From the NCBI RefSeq assembly GCF_035999195.1, contig NZ_DASYGY010000004.1, positions 124,001-188,000 of the forward strand: a stretch of DNA of 64,000 nucleotides. Direction: 5' to 3'. Below, piece by piece: positions 8,315 to 21,782 of this stretch. Each line of letters opens with the position of its first letter. Within the stretch, counting starts at the first letter, position 1. Under the pieces are notes generated by a model. It was given only the letters and a program-made list of their open reading frames with translations. It had not been told where the DNA came from and ran no database searches. A program made the position numbers and the translations under genes. This DNA comes from Pseudoxanthomonas sp. (GTDB taxonomy: Bacteria > Pseudomonadota > Gammaproteobacteria > Xanthomonadales > Xanthomonadaceae).

Positions 8315-9742
8315 ATGTCCGACATCAAGGAAGCCAAAGTCCCCGATATCGGCGACTACGACGGCGTGCCGGTGATCGAGATCCTGGTGGCCGTGGGCGA
8401 CACGGTGAAGAAGGACCAGGGCCTGGTGACGCTGGAATCGGACAAGGCCACGATGGAAGTGCCGTCGCCGTTCGCCGGCGTGGTGAAGGAGATCAAGGTC
8501 AAGCTGGGCGACGAGATCGCCAAAGGCGCGGTCGTCGCGCTGATCGAAACCAGCGAAGGCGCCGCCGAGGCGAAGCCCGCCGCCGCACCCGCACCGACCG
8601 CCACGGCCGAAACCGGCGCGAAGGTCGAACCCGTCGCCGTTTCGCCGACCCCCGACAAGATCGCCCAGCGCGAGATCGCGCAGGAGCGCGCCGCACCCGC
8701 CGTGGCGCCCGCCGCCTCGCGCGTGCTGGACGACAAGCCGGGCATCGATCCGGAAGCCTCGCCGCCGCGCACCCCGCCGGTCGAATTCAACGCCGACCGC
8801 GTGCTGCCCGAGAAGGTCGCCTACGCCAGCCCGGCCGTGCGCCTGTTCGCGCGCGAACTCGGTGTCGATCTCAACCAGGTGAAGGGCAGCGAGCGCGGCG
8901 GCCGCATCAGCAAGGAAGACGTGCAGAAGTACGTCAAGGGCGCGCTGGCCGGTGGCGTCCCGGCGCCGGCTGCGGCGGGCGCACCGGCTGCGGCGGATGG
9001 CGGCCTCAACCTGCTGCCCTGGCCGAAGGTGGACTTCAGCAAGTTCGGCGAGACCGAGGTCGTCCAGCTGTCGCGCATCAAGAAGATTTCCGGCGCCAAC
9101 CTGGCGCGCAACTGGGCGATGATCCCGCACGTCACCCAGCACGACCACGCCGACATCACCGACCTGGAAGCGCTGCGCGTGGCGCTGAACAAGGAAAACG
9201 AGAAGGCCGGCATCAAGCTGACCATGCTCGCCTTCCTGATGAAGGCCAGCGTGTCGGCGCTGAAGAAGTTCCCCGACTTCAACGCCTCGCTCGACGCCAG
9301 CGGCGAGAACCTCACGCTGAAGAAGTACTTCCACATCGGCTTCGCCGCCGACACGCCGAACGGCCTGGTCGTGCCGGTGATCCGCGACGTCGACAAGAAG
9401 GGCGTCAACGAGATCGCGCAGGAAAGCGGCGAGCTGGCGAAGAAGGCGCGCGAGGGCAAGCTCGGCCCGGCCGAGATGTCGGGCGGCTGCTTCTCGATCT
9501 CCTCGCTGGGCGGCATCGGCGGCGTGGCGTTCACGCCGATCGTCAATGCGCCGGAAGTCGCCATCCTCGGCGTGTCCAAGTCGTCGATCCAGCCGGTGTG
9601 GGACGGCAAGCAGTTCCAGCCGCGCCTGATGCTGCCGCTGTCGCTGAGTTACGACCACCGCGTGATCGACGGCGCCGCCGCCGCGCGCTTCACCGCCTAT
9701 CTCGCCCAGCTGCTCGGCGACATGCGCCGCGTGCTGCTGTGA
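8315..9742 (+). CDS. aceF: Dihydrolipoamide acetyltransferase (E2) of pyruvate dehydrogenase
   Basis: 475 residues. One lipoyl domain spans residues 3-78 with the lipoylated Lys44 in ESDKATMEVP; an Ala/Pro-rich linker follows; the E1/E3-binding domain lies at about 170-207 (ASPAVRLFARELGVDL, RGGRISKEDV); the catalytic acetyltransferase domain occupies about 245-475 with the active-site HRVIDG at 448-453. It transfers the acetyl group from lipoyl to CoA in the multienzyme complex. Many gammaproteobacterial E2 proteins carry two or three lipoyl domains; this one has one, while the neighbouring E3 carries two. The E1 gene aceE is not in the window. The two genes are 77 bp apart and probably co-transcribed. 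Confidence 0.95.
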   Translation: MSDIKEAKVPDIGDYDGVPVIEILVAVGDTVKKDQGLVTLESDKATMEVPSPFAGVVKEIKVKLGDEIAKGAVVALIETSEGAAEAKPAAAPAPTATAETGAKVEPVAVSPTPDKIAQREIAQERAAPAVAPAASRVLDDKPGIDPEASPPRTPPVEFNADRVLPEKVAYASPAVRLFARELGVDLNQVKGSERGGRISKEDVQKYVKGALAGGVPAPAAAGAPAAADGGLNLLPWPKVDFSKFGETEVVQLSRIKKISGANLARNWAMIPHVTQHDHADITDLEALRVALNKENEKAGIKLTMLAFLMKASVSALKKFPDFNASLDASGENLTLKKYFHIGFAADTPNGLVVPVIRDVDKKGVNEIAQESGELAKKAREGKLGPAEMSGGCFSISSLGGIGGVAFTPIVNAPEVAILGVSKSSIQPVWDGKQFQPRLMLPLSLSYDHRVIDGAAAARFTAYLAQLLGDMRRVLL

Positions 9743-9746
9743 ATCC

Positions 9747-9806
9747 GTAGGGTGGGCCCCGGCCCACCGACCCGAACCAACCACGGTGGGCCCAGGCCCA
9801 CCCTAC
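9747..9806. repeat. GTAG-headed REP pair (GGTGGGCC family) between aceF and lpdA
   Basis: GTAGGGTGGGCCCCGG at the left and its inverted copy GGCCCACCCTAC at the right enclose a short spacer. It is the same family as 32692-32760. It can fold into nested hairpins in the aceF-lpdA transcript. Confidence 0.85.
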
Positions 9807-9819
9807 GAAAGAGAGTGGT

Positions 9820-11994
<2,175 letters not shown>

Positions 11995-12016
11995 GCCGTT
12001 CGGGACGTTCAAAAAG

Positions 12017-12046
12017 AAAAAGGCCACGCGGATGCGTGGCCTTTTT
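12017..12046. terminator. Bidirectional intrinsic terminator after lpdA
   Basis: GGCCACGC and GCGTGGCC form an 8-bp stem flanked by AAAAA on the left and TTTTT on the right, so it can end transcription of lpdA (plus) and of the DUF2061 gene (minus). Confidence 0.92.
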
Positions 12047-12060
12047 CGTTGGTGCGCCGA

Positions 12061-12264
12061 TCAGGCCGGCAACGGGGCGGCCCGCAGGGCCCGCCGCGCC
12101 TCGATTCGCTTCCACACCTTTTCATGGAAGTGGAAGACGACCGTGTTGCAGGCCGGCTCGATCAGGGCCAGCGCGCCACCCACCAGCAGGCTGCCGGTGA
12201 ACAGGTAGCCCAGGGTGAAGGCGACCGCGAAATGCAGCATCGCGAAGCTCAGGGTCTTGTTCAC
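12061..12264 (-). CDS. DUF2061 small membrane protein
   Basis: 67 residues from a GTG with GGAG seven bases upstream; an in-frame TTG 30 bp earlier is possible but has no clear ribosome-binding site. The sequence KTLSFAMLHFAVAFTLGYL, FTG, ALALIEPACNTVVFHFHEKVW matches DUF2061, a family of two-helix inner-membrane proteins. Function is unknown. It converges on lpdA and shares the terminator at 12017-12046. Confidence 0.8.
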   Translation of the reverse strand: MNKTLSFAMLHFAVAFTLGYLFTGSLLVGGALALIEPACNTVVFHFHEKVWKRIEARRALRAAPLPA

Positions 12265-12370
12265 GGCGGGGCTCCAGATGAGAACTGATCTCAAGTATGG
12301 GCGCCCCGCGCGTGCCGTCCAATGAAAGGTTCTGCTTGAAGCGATAAGCAGGACCTATTGTCCAGGGCAA

Positions 12371-13318
12371 TCAGAAGCGGAACGTGACGCCCGCCATCGG
12401 GCCGTGGACCTTGAACTGGCCGGTGAGCCTGCCGGCGACGTCCACGGTGCCGACACCGGACTCAGGCGGCGCGTCGAAGGAGCCCGTGTAGTCGTTGCCC
12501 AGCTTCAGGCGGAACCAGTCATAGCCCACGTGAATGCCCAGGCGCTCGGTGACCAGGTACTCGACCAGCAGGCCGCCCCGTTCGAAATGACCGCGTTCGT
12601 CGATGAAGTCGCCCCAGCGGGTATCGAGGTACTGCGCCTGGGCCTCCACGCGCAGGCGGGGCGTGGCGGCCCAGCTGACCCGGGTATGCAGGTTGGGCGA
12701 GGTGCCGTCCTTCTTCCAGCGGAACGACTCCCACTGCGGATCCACCTCGTCGGTACCGGTACTGGTGCCCGTGCCCCGGGCTTCCAGGATGGCATGGGTG
12801 ACCCCCAGCCCGAGTCCCCACTGGAACCGCGGGGTGTCGACCACGGCGAACTCGTAGTTCAGGCTGGCCAGCTCGAAGCTCAGGCGGCCATCGACGTCGA
12901 TGGCGGGAATCTCGACCGGTTCGCCGGGGATCTCGACCTCTTCGAAGATGTTGCCCGGGTCGATCCAGTCGCCGTCGAAGTTCCACGACTGGTTGCGGCG
13001 ATAGTCGTAGTAGTTCATGCGCAGCGACTGGCGCGGCGTCATGTGGAAGGCGATCTCGCCGCGCGGGCGCCAGCGGCCGTCGGAGTCGATGCTGCCGGCG
13101 GCGGCCAGGTCTTCCGAGCGCTCACCGTCGGTGGCGGTGCCGGTGCCGTCGAAACGGATGTTGGCTTCGGGGTTGAACGCCGACAGGCGGATGTCGAAAC
13201 GGGCGTCGTCGGTGAAGTCCTGCGCCTGGCCGGTGAAGGCGAAGCCGGCCAGGGGCAGTGAAGCGATGAGGGCGGAAGCGATAAGGGACGTGCGGGGCCG
13301 TGTCACGGCGTGCTCCAT
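12371..13318 (-). CDS. Outer-membrane beta-barrel protein of unknown function
   Basis: 315 residues. The start MEHAVTRPRTSLIAS gives a clean signal peptide (IASALIASLPLAGFAF, cleavage near GQAQ-DFTDD). The mature part alternates polar and aromatic residues in short strands (RFDIRLSAF, GLLVEYLVTERLGIHVGYDW) and ends in VTFRF, with the terminal Phe typical of BAM substrates. I predict a small barrel of about 10-12 strands. No enzyme motif is visible, so it may be a porin-like or structural protein. Longer in-frame starts run into repeat-rich non-coding sequence. It is monocistronic. Confidence 0.8.
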   Translation of the reverse strand: MEHAVTRPRTSLIASALIASLPLAGFAFTGQAQDFTDDARFDIRLSAFNPEANIRFDGTGTATDGERSEDLAAAGSIDSDGRWRPRGEIAFHMTPRQSLRMNYYDYRRNQSWNFDGDWIDPGNIFEEVEIPGEPVEIPAIDVDGRLSFELASLNYEFAVVDTPRFQWGLGLGVTHAILEARGTGTSTGTDEVDPQWESFRWKKDGTSPNLHTRVSWAATPRLRVEAQAQYLDTRWGDFIDERGHFERGGLLVEYLVTERLGIHVGYDWFRLKLGNDYTGSFDAPPESGVGTVDVAGRLTGQFKVHGPMAGVTFRF

Positions 13319-13431
13319 GCAGGGGTGGGGGTCTTTCAACCCTCGCCCGTCGCAGGTCGACAACGGGTGAATTGCATGAACGGCGCCGTCACGGCGATTC
13401 GAGCGCGCGAGGCGCGGGCTCCGGAAAAAGT

Positions 13432-13457
13432 GAAGCCCCGGGGGCAGCCGGGGCTTC
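13432..13457 (-). terminator. Minus-strand intrinsic terminator upstream of the outer-membrane protein gene
   Basis: Read on the minus strand, GAAGCCCCGG pairs with CCGGGGCTTC and is followed by ACTTTTTCC. No minus-strand gene ends here, so it could end a short leader or small RNA started between about 13460 and 13650. Confidence 0.55.
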
Positions 13458-13616
13458 GTGGAAGGCCTGTGGCGGAGCATCGGACGAGGAAGTTGAGCAG
13501 CAGGCCTTGCACACCACTGACAGGGAGTGTCCATCAAAGTTCCGGAAAATTCCCGGGAAAATTCTGAACAGGGGAAACGGTTACACGCAGGCAGGGCAAG
13601 GGATGCGGCCGGATCG

Positions 13617-13634
13617 CGGGCGTACGCCCGGTTT
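13617..13634 (+). other. Perfect palindrome followed by TTTT ahead of the atp promoter
   Basis: CGGGCGTACGCCCG (13617-13630) is a perfect 14-bp palindrome followed by GTTTT. With no loop it is a poor terminator; it may be a protein-binding site or a block to read-through into the atp operon. Confidence 0.35.
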
Positions 13635-13648
13635 TCGACCTTTGGCGG

Positions 13649-13678
13649 TTGTCCCGGAAATTGTCCCGCTGCTATACT
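13649..13678 (+). promoter_or_regulatory. Probable atp operon promoter
   Basis: TTGTCC (13649-13654), an 18-bp spacer and TATACT (13673-13678) lie about 60 bp before the atpI start. This is the best sigma-70 match in the gap. Confidence 0.6.
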
Positions 13679-13737
13679 TTTGCGGCTCGGCGAGGCGCTT
13701 TACTGCCTCTTACCCGCCAATTCCGTAGGGCTTTCGT

Positions 13738-14109
13738 GTGCAGAATTCCGTCGCTACGGGCCGGCGGCTAGTGTTGCGCGCCGCTGTCTGGCAGACGGGG
13801 GCGGTACTGCTGGTCGCGCTGCTGTTCCTGCTCCGGGGCGTGCCCCAGGCGGTCGCGGCGGCGGTCGGAGGGCTGGCGATCGTGGCCGGTGCGCTGCTGG
13901 CGGCCTGGATGGCCTTCGGCGGTGGCGTACTCGGGGCCGTTTCGGCGGTGCTGAGGCTGGTCGCGGGGATGGTGGTGAAGTGGGTCGTGGTGATCGGTGT
14001 GCTGGTCGTTGGCGCGGGGCTGTACAAGCTGCCTCCGCTGCCTCTGCTGGCGGGCGTGATCACCGGACTGGTGGCACAGGTGCTGGTCGCGACCGGCAAG
14101 CAGCGATAA
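13738..14109 (+). CDS. atpI: ATP synthase subunit I
   Basis: 123 residues, GTG start giving MQNSVATGRRL, an opening I associate with xanthomonad AtpI. Four hydrophobic segments. AtpI is a non-essential accessory of F1Fo that helps assemble the c-ring in several bacteria. First gene of the operon; atpB begins 24 bp later. Confidence 0.85.
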   Translation: MQNSVATGRRLVLRAAVWQTGAVLLVALLFLLRGVPQAVAAAVGGLAIVAGALLAAWMAFGGGVLGAVSAVLRLVAGMVVKWVVVIGVLVVGAGLYKLPPLPLLAGVITGLVAQVLVATGKQR

Positions 14110-14133
14110 CCCAACTAGAAAGGTTTCCGACTC

Positions 14134-14931
14134 ATGGCGGGCGAAGCTCTGACTCCCACCAGCTACATCCAGCACCACCTGAAGAACCTCACGGCCCAGG
14201 TGGGCGGTGAGGGTCCGTTCTGGACGATCAACGTCGACACCTTCGTGACCGCCGTGCTGATGGGCCTGGTCATCGTGTTCGCCTTCTGGCTGGCCACCCG
14301 CAAGGCGACCGCCGGCGTGCCGGGCAAGTGGCAGGCCTTCGTCGAGATCATGCTCGAGTTCGTCGACAAGCAGGCCCGCGACACCTACCACGGGACCAGC
14401 AAGCTGGTGACGCCCATCGCGATCACCATCTTCTTCTGGATCCTGATGATGAACCTGCTGAAGATGATCCCGGCCGACTTCATCGCCAAGCCGCTCGAAC
14501 TGATGGGCGTGCACTACTGGAAGCCGGTCCCGACCGCCGACGTCAACGCCACCCTCGGCATGTCGATCAGCGTGTTCTTCCTGATGCTGGTGTTCGCCTT
14601 CCGCTCGAAGGGCCTGGGCGGCTTCGCGCACGAATTCCTGACGGCGCCGTTCGGCAAGTGGATGATGCCGTTCAACCTGATCCTCAACATCGTCGAATGG
14701 GTCAGCAAGCCCATCTCGCTGGCGATGCGACTGTTCGGCAACATGTTCGGCGGCGAGATCGTCTTCCTGCTGATCTGGGTGCTGGGCGGCGCGGGCATCC
14801 TCGGCATGCTCGGCGGCGCAACGTTCGGCCTCGGCTGGATGCTGTTCCACCTGCTGGTCATTCCGCTGCAGGCCTTCATCTTCATGATGCTGTCGATCGT
14901 CTACCTCAGCTTGTCGGAAGACAGCCACTAA
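14134..14931 (+). CDS. atpB: ATP synthase Fo subunit a
   Basis: 265 residues with five to six membrane helices. The segment ISLAMRLFGNMFGGEI carries the essential Arg that faces the c-ring carboxylate, and the last helix LLVIPLQAFIFMMLSIVYLS is typical of subunit a. It forms the proton half-channels in the inner membrane. ATG follows AGAAAGG. Confidence 0.97.
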   Translation: MAGEALTPTSYIQHHLKNLTAQVGGEGPFWTINVDTFVTAVLMGLVIVFAFWLATRKATAGVPGKWQAFVEIMLEFVDKQARDTYHGTSKLVTPIAITIFFWILMMNLLKMIPADFIAKPLELMGVHYWKPVPTADVNATLGMSISVFFLMLVFAFRSKGLGGFAHEFLTAPFGKWMMPFNLILNIVEWVSKPISLAMRLFGNMFGGEIVFLLIWVLGGAGILGMLGGATFGLGWMLFHLLVIPLQAFIFMMLSIVYLSLSEDSH

Positions 14932-14995
14932 CGTTTCCGCTTCACCGTTCCCTTCGTACCATCCACCTTTCAAGCACTTAGTTCCGGAGATCACC

Positions 14996-15295
14996 ATGGA
15001 AAGCATCCTCACCAACCTCGCCCAGGTCCAGGCTTCGACCGCCCTCGCCATCGGCATCATGATCGGCCTGGCCGCGCTGGGCGCCGGTCTGGGTCTGGCC
15101 ATCATGGCCGGCAAGTTCCTGGAATCGGCTGCCCGCCAGCCGGAACTGATCCCGGTCCTGCAGGTGCGCATGTTCATCACCGCCGGCCTGATCGACGCCG
15201 CGTTCATCATCTCGGTCGCCGTCGGCCTGCTGTTTGCCTTCGCCAGCCCGTTCATCACGATCTTCACCGAGCAGCTGGCCAAGCTGGCGGGCTGA
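14996..15295 (+). CDS. atpE: ATP synthase Fo subunit c
   Basis: 99 residues, two helices joined by the polar loop with Arg47-Gln48-Pro49. The ion-carrying carboxylate is Asp67 in TAGLIDAAF, as in E. coli Asp61; the Gln/Glu-Ser pattern of sodium-driven c subunits is absent, so a proton ring is inferred. A strong CCGGAG ribosome-binding site fits the need for many copies. It is about 20 residues longer than E. coli AtpE. Confidence 0.97.
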   Translation: MESILTNLAQVQASTALAIGIMIGLAALGAGLGLAIMAGKFLESAARQPELIPVLQVRMFITAGLIDAAFIISVAVGLLFAFASPFITIFTEQLAKLAG

Positions 15296-15400
15296 TCCGT
15301 CGCGTGCACGCCTGACCGCGCGCTCCGGCCCGCGGTCAGTCACCAGGCGTAGCTGGGCCGGCGCGACGTGCGCGGGCCCTTCATCACCGGCAGGTTTACG

Positions 15401-15871
15401 ATGAATATCAATCTCACTCTGTTCGCCCAGGCGCTGGCCTTCGCCGGCCTGATCTGGATCATTGCGACCAAAATCTGGCCGCCGCTGCTGGCTGCCATCG
15501 AAGAACGCCAGCAGAAGATCGCCGAAGGTCTCGCTGCGGCCGACCGCAGCCAGAAGGACCTGGCCCAGGCCCAGGAAAAGGTCAACGAGGCGTTGAAGGA
15601 AGCCCGCGTCAAGGCCAACGAGATCATCGACCAGGCCCACGCGCGCGCCAACCAGATCGTCGATGCGGCCAAGAACGAAGCGATCGCCGAAGCCAACCGC
15701 CAGAAGGAACTGGCGCAGGCCGAGATCGACGCCGCCGCCACGCGTGCCCGCGAGGACCTGCGCAAGCAGGTGTCCGCGCTGGCCGTCAGCGGTGCCGAGA
15801 AGCTGTTGAAGCGCGAGATCGACGCCAACGCCCACAAGGCGCTGCTCGACGAACTCGCCGCCGAAATCTGA
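15401..15871 (+). CDS. atpF: ATP synthase Fo subunit b
   Basis: 156 residues. A single N-terminal helix (TLFAQALAFAGLIWIIATKIW) is followed by a long charged coiled coil, the peripheral stalk. The length equals E. coli subunit b (156). The ATG reading MNINLTLFAQ is chosen; the upstream in-frame extension is not conserved-looking. Confidence 0.96.
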   Translation: MNINLTLFAQALAFAGLIWIIATKIWPPLLAAIEERQQKIAEGLAAADRSQKDLAQAQEKVNEALKEARVKANEIIDQAHARANQIVDAAKNEAIAEANRQKELAQAEIDAAATRAREDLRKQVSALAVSGAEKLLKREIDANAHKALLDELAAEI

Positions 15872-15888
15872 TCCGGACGATCCGATCG

Positions 15889-16416
15889 ATGAGCCAGGCC
15901 CTGACTGTCGCCCGCCCCTACGCCCGCGCCGCCTTTGCGACGGCGCGCGACGAAGGCCACCTCGCCGCCTGGTCGCAGGCGCTGGATTTCGCCGCGCATG
16001 TCGCGGCGGATCCGCGCGTGGCCGCGCTGCTGCCCAACCCGCAGCTGCTGCCGGCCGAGGCGGTCGCGCTACTGGCGCCGGAAGGCGCGAGCGAGGCGTT
16101 CACCCGCTTCCTGGGCATCCTCGCCGATGCGCGCCGCCTGCCGCAGCTGCCGGAAATCGCCGGACTGTTCGAGGAGCTGCGCGCCGAGGCCGAGCATGTC
16201 GTGAAGGCGAAAGTCACCTCCGCCACGGACCTGCCCGCCGGCGAACTCGACGTGATCAAGGCCGCGCTGAAGAAGCGCTTCGGCCGCGAGGTCGAGGTCG
16301 AGACGGCGGTCGACGCCTCGCTGATCGGCGGCGCCGTGATCGATGCCGGCAGCGTGGTGATCGACGGCTCGCTGAAAGGCAAGCTGGCGCGCCTGCAGTC
16401 CGCGTTGACGCACTGA
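15889..16416 (+). CDS. atpH: ATP synthase F1 subunit delta
   Basis: 175 residues, begins ALTVARPYARAAF, ends VVIDGSLKGKLARLQSAL, both family signatures. It links the peripheral stalk to the top of F1. It starts 17 bp after atpF. Confidence 0.96.
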   Translation: MSQALTVARPYARAAFATARDEGHLAAWSQALDFAAHVAADPRVAALLPNPQLLPAEAVALLAPEGASEAFTRFLGILADARRLPQLPEIAGLFEELRAEAEHVVKAKVTSATDLPAGELDVIKAALKKRFGREVEVETAVDASLIGGAVIDAGSVVIDGSLKGKLARLQSALTH

Positions 16417-16462
16417 ATTCCCATTGAACCGCCGCGCGCGAGCCGGCACACAGGACTTACCC

Positions 16463-18010
<1,548 letters not shown>

Positions 18011-18017
18011 TGAAGCC

Positions 18018-18103
18018 GTGATATGTGATTCGTGATTCGTGATTCGCAGGAGCAACGGCGGATCGCGGGACCCACGAATCACCCATCACGAATCACGAAT
18101 CAC
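18018..18103. repeat. Inverted heptamer repeat, atpA-atpG junction
   Basis: Left arm 18018-18046 is a tandem run of GTGATTC-type heptamers; right arm 18073-18103 is the reverse-complement run (CACGAATCACCCATCACG...). The mRNA can fold into a stem of more than 25 bp between the two coding regions. Confidence 0.85.
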
Positions 18104-18123
18104 CGCGAGCGAAGCGAGTAGAC

Positions 18124-18987
18124 ATGGCAGGCGGACGCGAAATCAAAACCAAGATCAAGAGCGTGCAGAACACCCGCAAGGTGACGCGCGCGCTCGAGAT
18201 GGTCTCGGCCTCCAAGATCCGCAAGGCGCAGGACCGCATGAAGACCTCGCGCCCGTACGCGCGCGCGATGAAGCAGGTGATCGGCCACCTGGCCCAGGCC
18301 AACACCGATTACCAGCATCCCTTCATGGTGGAACGGCAGGACGTCAAGCGCGTCGGCTTCATCATCGTGTCGTCCGACCGCGGCCTGGCCGGCGGCCTGA
18401 ACAACAACCTGTTCCGCAAGATGCTCGGCGAGATCCGCCAGTGGAACGAGAAGGGCGTCGAGGTCGACGTGGTCACCATCGGCCAGAAGGCCTCGGTGTA
18501 CTTCCGCCGGGTCAAGGTCAACATGCTGGCCAGCGTGTCCCACCTGGGCGACGCGCCCAAGCTGGACCAGCTGATCGGCGTGATCAAGGTGATGCTGGAC
18601 GCCTACACCGAAGGCAAGCTGGACCGCGTGTTCGTCGTCTACAACGACTTCGTCAACACCATGACCCAGCGCGCCGCGTTCGACCAGTTGCTGCCGCTGC
18701 CCGCGTCGGAGACGCAGGTCGCGCACCACGACTGGGACTACATCTACGAACCCGATGCCGAGACCGTGCTCGACCACGTGATCACGCGCTACATCGAGTC
18801 GCTGGTGTACCAGGCCGTGCTGGAGAACATCGCGTCCGAGCATGCGGCGCGCATGGTGGCCATGAAGGCAGCCAGCGACAACGCCAGCAAGCTCATCGGT
18901 ACCCTGCAGCTGGTCTACAACAAGGCCCGTCAGGCGGCGATCACCCAGGAAATTTCCGAAATCGTCGGCGGCGCGGCGGCGGTGTAA
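18124..18987 (+). CDS. atpG: ATP synthase F1 subunit gamma
   Basis: 287 residues. AGGREIKTKIKSVQNTRKVTRAL at the start and the C-terminal ASDNASKLIGTLQLVYNKARQAAITQEISEIVGGA are the two rotor-shaft helices. No clear Shine-Dalgarno lies before its ATG (GCGAGCGAAGCGAGTAGAC), unlike other genes of the operon; the repeat occupies the upstream gap. Confidence 0.97.
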   Translation: MAGGREIKTKIKSVQNTRKVTRALEMVSASKIRKAQDRMKTSRPYARAMKQVIGHLAQANTDYQHPFMVERQDVKRVGFIIVSSDRGLAGGLNNNLFRKMLGEIRQWNEKGVEVDVVTIGQKASVYFRRVKVNMLASVSHLGDAPKLDQLIGVIKVMLDAYTEGKLDRVFVVYNDFVNTMTQRAAFDQLLPLPASETQVAHHDWDYIYEPDAETVLDHVITRYIESLVYQAVLENIASEHAARMVAMKAASDNASKLIGTLQLVYNKARQAAITQEISEIVGGAAAV

Positions 18988-18992
18988 GAGCC

Positions 18993-19074
18993 GTGATTGG
19001 TGATTGGTGAATCGTGATTCGTAAGAGCTGCGCAGCGCGCTTCGACGAGTCACCCATCACGAATCACGAATCAC
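18993..19074. repeat. Inverted heptamer repeat, atpG-atpD junction
   Basis: Left arm 18993-19022 (GTGATTGGTGATTGGTG...), right arm about 19046-19074 (CACCCATCACGAATCACG...). Same family as 18018-18103. Confidence 0.85.
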
Positions 19075-19134
19075 CACGTAATCCAACGGGCGGCCCAGCC
19101 GCACAACCGAACAAGTTAAATCGGAGCAGCAAAC

Positions 19135-20541
<1,407 letters not shown>

Positions 20542-20548
20542 GCGCAGG

Positions 20549-20646
20549 GATTGGTGATTAGTGATTCGTGATTCGTAGGGGCGGCGATTGAGGGTTGGCG
20601 GGGTTCGATGCTCTTGCCGCCCACGAATCACCCATCACGAATCACC
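20549..20646. repeat. Inverted heptamer repeat, atpD-atpC junction
   Basis: Left arm 20549-20577 (GATTGGTGATTAGTGATTCG...), right arm 20621-20646 (CCACGAATCACCCATCACG...). Same family as the two upstream junctions. Confidence 0.85.
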
Positions 20647-20668
20647 TTCCGAACGCAGTGAGGAATAC

Positions 20669-21091
20669 ATGAGCACCATCCGTTGCGACATCGTCAGTGC
20701 CGAACAGGAGATCTTCCACGGTGAAGCCACCCTGGTCGTCGCCACCGGCGAGCTGGGCGAACTCGGCATCGCGCCGAAGCACGCGCCGCTGATCACCCGC
20801 CTGAAGCCGGGCAAGGTGGTGGTGACGCTGGCCAGTGGCGAGCAGCTGGACTTCGCCATCTCCGGCGGCATCCTCGAGGTGCAGCCGCAGGTCGTCACTG
20901 TGCTGGCGGACACCGCCGTGCGCGCGACCGACATCGACGAAGCGCAGGTCCGCAAGGCCAAGGAAGAAGCCGAGCGCGTGCTGTCCCACAAGGACCCGAA
21001 GATGAGCGTGGAAGAAGCCCAGGCCCAGCTGGCCATGAGCATCGCCCAGCTCAGCGCGCTGGAGCGCCTGCGCAAGAACCTCAAGCACTGA
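20669..21091 (+). CDS. atpC: ATP synthase F1 subunit epsilon
   Basis: 140 residues; an N-terminal beta-sandwich (RCDIVSAEQEIFHGEATLVV, GELGIAPKHAPLITRLKPG) and a two-helix C-terminal domain. It is the inhibitory central-stalk subunit. The ATG has GAGGAA upstream. Last gene of the operon, followed by a terminator. Confidence 0.97.
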   Translation: MSTIRCDIVSAEQEIFHGEATLVVATGELGELGIAPKHAPLITRLKPGKVVVTLASGEQLDFAISGGILEVQPQVVTVLADTAVRATDIDEAQVRKAKEEAERVLSHKDPKMSVEEAQAQLAMSIAQLSALERLRKNLKH

Positions 21092-21117
21092 GGTTCAACG
21101 TTCTCGCGTTGTCGGAA

Positions 21118-21140
21118 CGCCGGCCCCGTGCCGGCGTTTT
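21118..21140 (+). terminator. Intrinsic terminator of the atp operon
   Basis: CGCCGGC and GCCGGCG form the stem, followed by TTTTCGTTT, 27 bp after the atpC stop. Confidence 0.9.
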
Positions 21141-21191
21141 CGTTTGTCGTGTGCGTTTCATGAAAAACCATCCATGCCGGATCGCCGATCC

Positions 21192-21291
21192 GTAGCGTGC
21201 GCCATGCGCACGACCTCGTGACGCCGGCATTGCCTCACATCTCCAACGCGCCACTTTCTGGGCAACGCATCGTGCGCATGGCGCGCGCTGC
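21192..21291. repeat. REP pair, GTAGCGTGCGCC family, second arm degenerate
   Basis: GTAGCGTGCGCCATGC at 21192 and an inverted copy at 21271-21291 (CGTGCGCATGGCGCGCGC) with two differences, lacking the terminal CTAC. It lies between the atp terminator and the 3' end of the GtrA-like gene. Confidence 0.75.
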
Positions 21292-21298
21292 GCCGGCG

Positions 21299-21706
21299 TC
21301 AGCGATAGACCACGTGCCGCCAGAGGAAGAACGCCGCCACGGCCAGCACGCCTTCCACCAGCGGCTTGGCCAGCCAGGCATGCGCCAGCCCCAGCGACAC
21401 CGCCATCCATGCGACCGCCATCGTGCTGACCATCGTCAGGGGCACCCAGACCAGCAGAAACTTGGCGAAGCGCCACCAGCCCAGGCGCGGGGCGCCATCG
21501 CGCGCGAACGTCACGCGTCCGTTTAACCAGAAGCCCAGCAGCGCACCGCTGACGCGACCAGCGACGTTGCCCGGCGCGACCGGCACGCCGAGCGCGGTGA
21601 GGGCGACAAACACCAGCCAGTCGAGCACCAGTTGCGCCAGGCCGACGGCGATGAAGCGCACGCCTTCGCGCAGCAGGACCCTGCGAGGGTGATCGAAGGA
21701 GCGCAT
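21299..21706 (-). CDS. GtrA-family membrane protein (probable polyprenyl-linked sugar flippase)
   Basis: 135 residues, four hydrophobic helices: VRFIAVGLAQLVLDWLVFVAL, the family's NVAGRVSGALLGFWLNGRVTF, then two further helices ending FLWRHVVYR. GtrA proteins are thought to flip bactoprenyl-phosphate-glucose in serotype-converting systems, or take part in arabinogalactan and teichoic acid decoration. The ATG at 21706 is tentative; no good Shine-Dalgarno is seen. It is divergent from the GtrB-like glycosyltransferase. Confidence 0.82.
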   Translation of the reverse strand: MRSFDHPRRVLLREGVRFIAVGLAQLVLDWLVFVALTALGVPVAPGNVAGRVSGALLGFWLNGRVTFARDGAPRLGWWRFAKFLLVWVPLTMVSTMAVAWMAVSLGLAHAWLAKPLVEGVLAVAAFFLWRHVVYR

Positions 21707-21782
21707 GGTACGAATGAAGGAGGCTCGGAGGCGATGGGCGCCGTGTAATATTCGCATCGCCCGAACGGTCACGGTATCCCCC

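Larger units (their letters stand above)
13319..13737. other. Gene-free region between the outer-membrane protein gene and atpI
   Basis: No convincing gene. It contains a hairpin that reads as an intrinsic terminator on the minus strand (13432-13457), a palindrome before a T-run (13617-13634), and the probable atp promoter (13649-13678). Confidence 0.6.

Noticed and set aside
13300..13728. A 142-codon plus-strand frame before atpI
   Set aside because: No ribosome-binding site, composition unlike a folded protein, and it spans the hairpins and the atp promoter.
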